DNA of 8,624 nucleotides from an uncultured Alphaproteobacteria bacterium (GTDB lineage: Bacteria; Pseudomonadota; Alphaproteobacteria; Thalassobaculales; Thalassobaculaceae): the NCBI GenBank assembly GCA_938028645.1, contig CALIMD010000111.1, positions 1 through 8,624 on the forward strand, read 5' to 3'. The notes under the pieces are model-generated. The model was not told where the DNA came from. It made no database searches and saw nothing but the letters and a program-made list of their open reading frames with translations. Within the stretch, counting starts at the first letter, position 1. Each line of letters starts with the position of its first letter. The position numbers and the translations under genes are program-made. This document shows positions 1 to 4,891 of the stretch, piece after piece.

Positions 1-11
1 TGCTGGCGGGA

Positions 12-785
12 TCATATTTTATAATTTTTCAGTGAGTTTAATGACTCAAGGTCGTCAGTAATAATCGAATGAACGCCTAATCGTAATAAATTTTTAGCTA
101 TAGAGATCTGATTGACAGTGAAAGGGATTATTCGTAACCCACTATCTAGAATCGACTTGATATTTTCAATGTTAGCCAAACAGTTGTAGTTTGGATTTAA
201 CGCATAACATTCAAGGGCTTTAGTGTGTGTTAAGCAATCCTTGTTCAGATCATTAACTAATAATGCTCTGGGCCAATCCGGGGATAAATTAACTAGCTTT
301 TTAAGGCAAAGTAAATTGAAACTAGAAAATAAAACATTGCCTCTTAGTTGTTCCTGAAATGGATTAATAGTTGCTAATATTGCTGTCACCGTCTCAACAG
401 CTTGTCCCAAATTTGGTTTTATTTCAATGTTTAAACCTAAGTTTAACTCAATACAAAGTGTTATAGTTTGCAACAGTGTTGGTACTTTTTCGCCAGAAAA
501 GTCAGTATGATAATGGCTTCCAGCATCCAGTTCCTGCAATGATTCAAGGGTAAACCTATCTACTGGCCCTTGACCATTAGTGGTTCTATCAACTTCATCG
601 TCGTGAAACACTACAGGAATTTTGTCAGAGGATAATCGAACATCAATTTCAATCCATTTGGCACCTAATTGTGCCGCTTTTCGAAAGGAGATCAAAGTGT
701 TCTCGGGAGCCGAGTTGTAAGCGCCCCGGTGTCCTATAATAATTGGAAGCTTTGGGTAAAAAAATGGCGCCAACGTATTATTCAC
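12..785 (-). CDS. Glycerophosphodiester phosphodiesterase (GDPD family, UgpQ-like)
   Basis: Predicted to hydrolyse glycerophosphodiesters (deacylated phospholipids) to sn-glycerol 3-phosphate and an alcohol; likely cytoplasmic, since no signal peptide is visible. The 257-residue protein has the usual length for a single GDPD TIM-barrel domain. Visible family motifs are GHRGA (18-22, catalytic His19 and Arg20), PENT (27-30), EIDVRL (46-51, metal ligands Glu46 and Asp48), FHDD (60-63, second catalytic His61), EIKP (121-124, metal ligand Glu121), FTVN (222-225, where WTVN is common) and the closing GVHSIITDD (237-245). The start is GTG at 785, with no clear Shine-Dalgarno sequence. It is the first ATG/GTG/TTG in an open frame reaching back into the end of pnp, and the protein has no other Met. 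TTG at 773 is the only other start ahead of GHRG. Both lie inside the pnp terminator hairpin. The gene is probably not a normal member of the upstream operon. Family assignment is firm; the physiological substrate is unknown. Confidence 0.9.
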   Translation of the reverse strand: MNNTLAPFFYPKLPIIIGHRGAYNSAPENTLISFRKAAQLGAKWIEIDVRLSSDKIPVVFHDDEVDRTTNGQGPVDRFTLESLQELDAGSHYHTDFSGEKVPTLLQTITLCIELNLGLNIEIKPNLGQAVETVTAILATINPFQEQLRGNVLFSSFNLLCLKKLVNLSPDWPRALLVNDLNKDCLTHTKALECYALNPNYNCLANIENIKSILDSGLRIIPFTVNQISIAKNLLRLGVHSIITDDLESLNSLKNYKI

Positions 786-801
786 ATTGTGGCGCCATTT
801 T
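758..801 (-). terminator. Strong intrinsic terminator of the nusA-pnp operon, overlapping the GDPD gene start
   Basis: Read on the minus strand, AAAATGGCGCCA (801-790) pairs perfectly with TGGCGCCATTTT (772-761). This gives a 12-bp stem with a GC-rich core and a 17-nt loop (789-773). The right arm runs into seven T in a row (764-758). It begins 22 nt after the pnp stop codon, as expected for the end of the operon. On the plus strand the same stem is followed by only four T, so it should work mainly on minus-strand transcripts. The loop contains the GTG start (785-783) of the next gene. Confidence 0.85.
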
Positions 802-804
802 ATA
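799..804 (-). promoter_or_regulatory. Candidate -10 element (TATAAA) for the GDPD gene
   Basis: A TATAAA hexamer lies against the left arm of the terminator in the 38-nt pnp-GDPD gap. Normal spacing would place the transcript start near 792, inside the left arm and about 7 nt before the GTG start. Such an RNA would be almost leaderless and would lack most of the left terminator arm. The -35 region at 17-nt spacing (TTAAAT) is poor, so this is a weak prediction. Confidence 0.25.
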
Positions 805-823
805 GAGTAATTTGACGTAAAAT

Positions 824-2944
824 TTAAGAATCTTCTTGACCTTGTTCCTCTAAATCTTCCCCGGTGTCCTGATCAACAAGTCTCATGCTTAACTTAACTT
901 TTCCTCTATCATCAAAGCCAATGACTTTTACTTTAACTTCATCGTCAACTTTCACTACGTCTGTCGTTTTGTTAACGCGCCCGGGCAATAATTCACTAAT
1001 GTGCACGAGGCCATCCCGAGGACCTAAAAAGTTTACAAAAGCCCCAAAGTCGACTGTTTTAACCACTTTCCCGTTATAGATGACGCCTAATTCGGGTTCT
1101 GCTACGATTGATTTAATCCATTGAATTGCAGCTTGTCCCGCTTCGTTATCCACAGCAGCCACCTTAACCACGCCTTCGTCGTCAATGTCGATTTTGGCTC
1201 CCGTTGATTCACATATTTCCCTTATGACCTTACCCCCTGGTCCAATGATATCCCTGATTTTATCTTTATTAATAGTTAGAGTTGTTACGCGTGGGGCGTG
1301 ATCAGATACCCCCTCTCTACCTTGATTAATTGCCCTTTCCATTTCACTAAGAATATGAAGTCTTCCATCCTTGGCCTGTTGAAGAGCAACTTGCATTATT
1401 TCTTCAGTTATGGACGTAATTTTAATATCCATTTGTAAAGATGTAATTCCTTGCTCAGTGCCCGCTACTTTAAAGTCCATATCTCCTAGATGATCTTCGT
1501 CCCCAAGAATATCCGATAATACGGCAAAACGATCACCTTCTTTAATCAAGCCCATAGCAATACCTGCGCATGGCTGACTGAGTGGAACTCCTGCGTCCAT
1601 TAAAGACATAGATGTTCCACAAACCGTTGCCATTGATGAGGAACCGTTCGACTCTGTTACCTCTGAGACGACCCGCAGTGTATAGGGAAAATCCTCCTTT
1701 TTAGGTAATAGCGGTCGTATTGCTCTCCACGCCAGCTTCCCATGGCCAATTTCACGTCTCCCGGCGCCGCCCAGTCTACCAGCCTCTCCAACAGAGTATG
1801 GCGGAAAGTTGTAATGCAACATGAAATTTTCTCTGTATTCTCCCTCAAGCGCATCTATTATCTGTTCATCCTGTCCGGTACCCAACGTCGTCACTACCAA
1901 AGCTTGAGTTTCTCCTCTTGTAAAGAGTGCAGATCCGTGGGCTCTGGGTAGAATACCGACCTCTGAGACGATTGGGCGCACTGTTTTGGTATCTCTTCCG
2001 TCTATTCGAACACCTGTATCTAAAATTGATCCTCGAACAATATCAGCTTCAAGGGATTTCAGTGCACCCTTTGCAGCATTGACCTCTTCTTCAGTTTCGA
2101 ACAGCTGCACGCCTTTTTCCTTCGCAACCGCTATCAGCTCCTGACGTTTTACTTTATCAGCAACCTTGTATGCTTTTTGCAAATCCTTGGTAATTGATTT
2201 TTTTAGTTTTGCAGTTACCTTTTCGACTTCCGGTGGCTCCGGTGGTATGTCTCTTGGCTCCTTGGCACATGCCTCTGCGAGCTCTATTATTAGATCTATG
2301 ACGTCCTGGCAAGCTTTGTGACCAAACATGACTGCACCAAGCATTATATCTTCTGATAGGGCGGTAGCTTCAGATTCAACCATTAAAACACCTTCTCGCG
2401 TGCCGGCCATCACTAAATCTAAATCAGAATCTGCAACTTCGTGTTGAAGCGGATTCAATACGTATTCACCATCCTTGTAACCAACCCTACACCCGCCGAT
2501 TGGACCAAGAAAGGGAAGACCCGAAATGGTTAAAGCGGCCGAAGCCCCTATCATTGCAACTATATCTGGATCATTCTCTAGATCGTGCGAAAGAACAGTA
2601 CAAATAACCTGTGTCTCGTTTCGAAAACCTTTTGCAAACAGAGGTCGAATTGGACGGTCAATGAGACGTGATACTAAAGTCTCCTTTTCGGTAGGTCTTC
2701 CTTCTCGTTTAAAGAAACCACCAGGAATCTTACCTGCGGCGAAAGTTTTTTCTTGATAGTTAACTGTTAATGGAAAAAAGTCTAATCCAGGTTTTGGGCT
2801 CCTTGCTCCTACAACAGTGCATAGAACTGTAGTATCTCCCAAACTTGCCATTACAGCACCATCAGCCTGCCGTGCTATTTTTCCAGTTTCAAAAACGAGC
2901 TTTTTACCACCCCAATTTAATTCTTTTTTATATATATCAAACAT
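824..2944 (-). CDS. pnp: Polyribonucleotide nucleotidyltransferase (PNPase)
   Basis: A 3'-5' phosphorolytic exoribonuclease that releases nucleoside diphosphates, and can also add tails in reverse; cytoplasmic homotrimer, often a degradosome partner. The 706 residues match the family's usual length and order: first RNase PH domain (about 14-145), all-helical linker domain (about 235-305), second RNase PH domain (about 320-540), KH domain (about 553-612, GXXG-type loop IGPGGK at 567-572) and S1 domain (about 618-688, VDFGAFVNF at 631-639). Active-site features are present: phosphate-binding GSSSM (434-438) and GDMDFKVAG (487-495) with Asp488, Asp490 and Lys492. The tail after the S1 domain is short and acidic. 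The ATG start has AAGGA 10 nt upstream. The 287-nt leader after rpsO could carry autoregulation, as is known for pnp in enterobacteria. No key residue is missing. Confidence 0.98.
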   Translation of the reverse strand: MFDIYKKELNWGGKKLVFETGKIARQADGAVMASLGDTTVLCTVVGARSPKPGLDFFPLTVNYQEKTFAAGKIPGGFFKREGRPTEKETLVSRLIDRPIRPLFAKGFRNETQVICTVLSHDLENDPDIVAMIGASAALTISGLPFLGPIGGCRVGYKDGEYVLNPLQHEVADSDLDLVMAGTREGVLMVESEATALSEDIMLGAVMFGHKACQDVIDLIIELAEACAKEPRDIPPEPPEVEKVTAKLKKSITKDLQKAYKVADKVKRQELIAVAKEKGVQLFETEEEVNAAKGALKSLEADIVRGSILDTGVRIDGRDTKTVRPIVSEVGILPRAHGSALFTRGETQALVVTTLGTGQDEQIIDALEGEYRENFMLHYNFPPYSVGEAGRLGGAGRREIGHGKLAWRAIRPLLPKKEDFPYTLRVVSEVTESNGSSSMATVCGTSMSLMDAGVPLSQPCAGIAMGLIKEGDRFAVLSDILGDEDHLGDMDFKVAGTEQGITSLQMDIKITSITEEIMQVALQQAKDGRLHILSEMERAINQGREGVSDHAPRVTTLTINKDKIRDIIGPGGKVIREICESTGAKIDIDDEGVVKVAAVDNEAGQAAIQWIKSIVAEPELGVIYNGKVVKTVDFGAFVNFLGPRDGLVHISELLPGRVNKTTDVVKVDDEVKVKVIGFDDRGKVKLSMRLVDQDTGEDLEEQGQEDS

Positions 2945-2991
2945 ACTGCTTAATTCCTTAAATGATCGCCCTCAACCTAAACTAGATAATC

Positions 2992-3019
2992 AAAATACAG
3001 TGCCTAAACTTGCTAACAA
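2992..3019 (-). promoter_or_regulatory. pnp: Weak candidate promoter for pnp
   Basis: On the minus strand, TTGTTA (3019-3014) is followed after 16 nt by TATTTT (2997-2992). Each hexamer matches four of six sigma-70 consensus bases. The predicted start would give a leader of roughly 40 nt before the pnp ATG. The -35 element overlaps the right arm of the 3013-3058 inverted repeat. In AT-rich DNA such matches are common, so the call is weak. Confidence 0.2.
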
Positions 3020-3058
3020 AAAAATTTATCTTAAGAATTATTTCAGAGAATTTGTTAG
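3013..3058 (-). repeat. 8-bp inverted repeat in the pnp leader (possible RNA hairpin)
   Basis: On the minus strand CTAACAAA (3058-3051) pairs perfectly with TTTGTTAG (3020-3013) around a 30-nt AT-rich loop that itself contains the palindrome TCTTAAGA. Its position ahead of pnp invites comparison with the RNase III-cut leader hairpin of enterobacterial pnp. The stem is short, AT-rich and has a long loop, so it could be chance. Confidence 0.25.
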
Positions 3059-3163
3059 ATTGTTTGGTATGAAGGCTTTAGCTTTTGATCCGTTCAATTT
3101 AATTAATGGGCCCTACGTTTCTATATCTATTACTATTCACTGAATGCCATGTATTGAACAAAG

Positions 3164-3184
3164 GGTCAAATTAGATTTTTGACC
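3164..3184 (-). repeat. 7-bp hairpin after rpsO
   Basis: GGTCAAA (minus strand 3184-3178) and TTTGACC (3170-3164) form a perfect stem with a 7-nt loop. No run of T follows on either strand, so it is not a standard terminator. It might act as an RNA processing or stability element between rpsO and pnp, or be chance. Confidence 0.3.
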
Positions 3185-3217
3185 AATGATACATATCTAC
3201 CCATCAAATAAATGTTA

Positions 3218-3241
3218 TCGCCGTGGGTTTTCTAACGGCGA
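3218..3241 (-). terminator. Hairpin overlapping the rpsO stop codon; possible leaky terminator or 3' stabiliser
   Basis: On the minus strand TCGCCGT (3241-3235) pairs perfectly with ACGGCGA (3224-3218) around a 10-nt loop that contains the TAG stop of rpsO. The stem is GC-rich in an AT-rich gap. What follows (TAACATTTATTTG) is only broken T-rich sequence, so full termination is unlikely. Partial termination or protection of the rpsO 3' end would fit a locus where pnp is read through from upstream. Confidence 0.35.
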
Positions 3242-3501
3242 AGGCCAAGGCGGCTAATTAAATCTAAGTACCTAGCTTCACTCCTAGATTGCAGGTAGTC
3301 GAGCAAACGGCGGCGTTGACCAACCATTATCAAAAGACCTCTGCGAGAATGGAAGTCCTTCTTATGAGTTTTCAGATGCTCAGTAAGGTTAAGTATCCGT
3401 GTCGTTAGAATTGCTACCTGCACCTCTGGAGAACCAGTATCGCCCTCTTTCTGCCCATATTCCTTAATTAGTTCAGCTTTTTTTTCATTGGTAATCGACA
3501 T
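3232..3501 (-). CDS. rpsO: 30S ribosomal protein S15
   Basis: Primary 16S rRNA-binding protein that binds the central domain of 16S rRNA and nucleates assembly of the 30S platform. The 89-residue product from the ATG at 3501 matches the typical S15 length exactly. It carries the family signature from GDTGSPEVQVA (20-30) through LTEHLKTHKKDFHSRRGLL (39-57) to RRRLLDYL (63-70). Three in-frame ATG codons cluster here (3513, 3504, 3501). The GGAG at 3511-3508 sits 6 nt before the ATG at 3501 but only 3 nt before 3504, so 3501 is chosen, and MSITNEKK fits the usual S15 N-terminus. The open frame reaching back to 3612 only covers truB in another frame. The gene starts 16 nt after the truB stop, so it is co-transcribed. 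S15 represses its own translation in E. coli; no equivalent structure is evident here. Confidence 0.98.
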   Translation of the reverse strand: MSITNEKKAELIKEYGQKEGDTGSPEVQVAILTTRILNLTEHLKTHKKDFHSRRGLLIMVGQRRRLLDYLQSRSEARYLDLISRLGLRR

Positions 3502-3517
3502 CATTCGCTCCATTACA

Positions 3518-4444
3518 TTAAAAGTTAAGGACGCGAATAGGACAAATAAAACCTTGCTGTAATCTGGCAATTGCCACTGGTAACCCCGAACACATGGTAT
3601 ATATGATACCACCTTCTTCGAGAGTAAGTGAACAACACCAGTCAGCCTCCTTTTCTAAAGGGACACTTTGGCCATTTCTCATCCTATCCGCTTGGTCACC
3701 TGATAAAGGCATTGCCGGGATGCCGTCTAGCGCCACCTCAACAGGTAATAGCTTATTAAAATTGGCGGGACTATGCGCTAATGTTTCAAGATAATCCAGA
3801 GAAATCGCGTCGTTTTCGGAAAAAGAACCAACTTTTAACCTTCGGAGTGAAGAAATATACCCATATGTGCCGAGCTTAACCGCTAAATCGCGCGCTAAAG
3901 CTCTGATGTAAGTTCCTTTTCCACTAGTAACCATGAATGTTGCAGAGTTCTCGTCTTTTTTATTTATCAATGAGAACGATTCTACGAAAACTTTACGCGA
4001 CTCTAGTCTGACGTTTTCTTGGTTCCTCGCTAAATCATAAGATCGGCGACCATTAATCTTGATAGCAGAGAAAATAGGAGGTACCTGATCAATATAACCC
4101 AAAAACAAGGGTAAAGCGGTGATGATTTGTTCCTCGGTTGGGCGTGCATTACTTTCTGCTACTACTCGGCCCTCGCTATCGTGGGTATCGCGTTCCTCGC
4201 CCCAACTAATGTCAAACTGATAATCCTTTAGGGAATCCATTGCAAAGGATATTGTCTTAGTTGCTTCTCCTAAGGCTATTGGAAGGATCCCTGACGCTAG
4301 TGGATCTAAGGTCCCAGCGTGACCTGCTTTCAGGGCGTTTAATGCACGTCGGACAGCATTCACCACTTGAGCGGAGGTTTTTCCAACTGGTTTATCTATG
4401 ATGACCCAACCGCTTACAGGATCCCCTTTTTTCCTACGAGGCAT
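3518..4444 (-). CDS. truB: tRNA pseudouridine(55) synthase TruB
   Basis: Converts uridine 55 in the T-loop of elongator tRNAs to pseudouridine; family members also act as tRNA folding chaperones. The 308 residues fit the bacterial family. The catalytic motif GHAGTLDPLASG spans 41-52 with the nucleophile Asp47. Also visible are the N-terminal GWVIIDKPVGKTS (12-24), the conserved Tyr75 in DYQFDISWGEERDTHD (74-89), VPPIFSAIKINGRRSYDLAR (121-140) and GTYIRALARDL (177-187). The C-terminal part (about 235-308) is a short PUA-like region. The ATG start lies inside the end of rbfA (11-nt overlap), with no strong Shine-Dalgarno sequence, which suggests translational coupling. Confidence 0.97.
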   Translation of the reverse strand: MPRRKKGDPVSGWVIIDKPVGKTSAQVVNAVRRALNALKAGHAGTLDPLASGILPIALGEATKTISFAMDSLKDYQFDISWGEERDTHDSEGRVVAESNARPTEEQIITALPLFLGYIDQVPPIFSAIKINGRRSYDLARNQENVRLESRKVFVESFSLINKKDENSATFMVTSGKGTYIRALARDLAVKLGTYGYISSLRRLKVGSFSENDAISLDYLETLAHSPANFNKLLPVEVALDGIPAMPLSGDQADRMRNGQSVPLEKEADWCCSLTLEEGGIIYTMCSGLPVAIARLQQGFICPIRVLNF

Positions 4445-4868
4445 TGTTAGGGCCTATAATCCCATCATGCTTATTTAAAGATGTATCTGCCATTTTGAGA
4501 ACTTTATTGAGATTGCTTGAGTTATCGAAAGCGGTATCAATTTTAAAGTCTAAGCGCGGGATTGAGCGCAACTCGATTATCCCCGCTATTTTACTTCGTA
4601 AAAACGAGGAGGCTCTTCTCAATCCTGATATTACACTATCTTGTTGTTTTCCTCCTAAAGGCATCACGTAAACAGTAGCGGCCTTTAAGTCAGGGCTAAC
4701 AGAGACCTCTGATATGGTAATCGATACATTTAAAAGATCGGGATCTCGTATTTCAACTTTTTCGAAAACCTCAACTAGAGTTTTCCTTATTAATTCGCCT
4801 ACTCGGTATTGTCGCTGAGATCTATCGGTGCCTTCCCCACTGCTTTTTTTAAATCGAGAACGCGGCAT
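4434..4868 (-). CDS. rbfA: 30S ribosome-binding factor A
   Basis: Binds free 30S subunits and helps late 16S rRNA 5'-end maturation and cold adaptation. From the ATG at 4868 the product has 144 residues, MPRSRFKK onward, within the usual alphaproteobacterial range. Conserved stretches are SQRQYRVGELIR (17-28), EIRDPDL (39-45), the SVSPDLKAATVYVMPLGG block (56-73) and the KH-like C-terminal half with LRSKIAGIIELRSIPRLDF (90-108) and the FDNSSNLNKVL segment (114-124). The frame also offers a TTG at 4883 (149 residues); neither start has a good Shine-Dalgarno, but the ATG fits family N-termini better. It begins 23 nt after infB and overlaps truB by 11 nt, typical of one polycistronic message. 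Confidence 0.95.
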   Translation of the reverse strand: MPRSRFKKSSGEGTDRSQRQYRVGELIRKTLVEVFEKVEIRDPDLLNVSITISEVSVSPDLKAATVYVMPLGGKQQDSVISGLRRASSFLRSKIAGIIELRSIPRLDFKIDTAFDNSSNLNKVLKMADTSLNKHDGIIGPNNAS

Positions 4869-4891
4869 TTTTGGTTTCAACAATTACTAAG

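Larger units (their letters stand above)
2945..3231 (-). other. rpsO-pnp intergenic region / pnp leader
   Basis: This 287-nt stretch has no credible gene; the only sizeable plus-strand reading frame across it (2817-3143) overlaps the start of pnp antisense and resembles nothing known. It is AT-rich and holds three short inverted repeats (3218-3241, 3164-3184, 3013-3058), a GGGCCC palindrome near 3108-3113 and one weak promoter-like pair. In enterobacteria the matching gap carries a leaky terminator, a pnp promoter and an RNase III hairpin used for PNPase autoregulation. A similar role here is inferred from position only. Confidence 0.6.

Noticed and set aside
2945..2975. TTAA-GGAA-TTAA mini-hairpin placing the pnp ribosome binding site in a tetraloop.
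   Set aside because: Four A-U pairs would not be stable enough to matter.
2817..3143. A 108-codon plus-strand frame running from inside pnp into the gap.
   Set aside because: About 40 percent is antisense to pnp and the rest is AT-rich gap sequence; no domain, signal peptide or ribosome binding site supports it.
3502..3612. A 37-residue N-terminal extension of S15 in the open frame from 3612.
   Set aside because: It overlaps the end of truB in another frame, does not resemble S15, and the ATG at 3501 has a well-spaced GGAG and yields the exact family length of 89.
4869..4883. TTG start for rbfA at 4883.
   Set aside because: It adds only MLKPK, has no Shine-Dalgarno, and the ATG at 4868 matches family N-termini.
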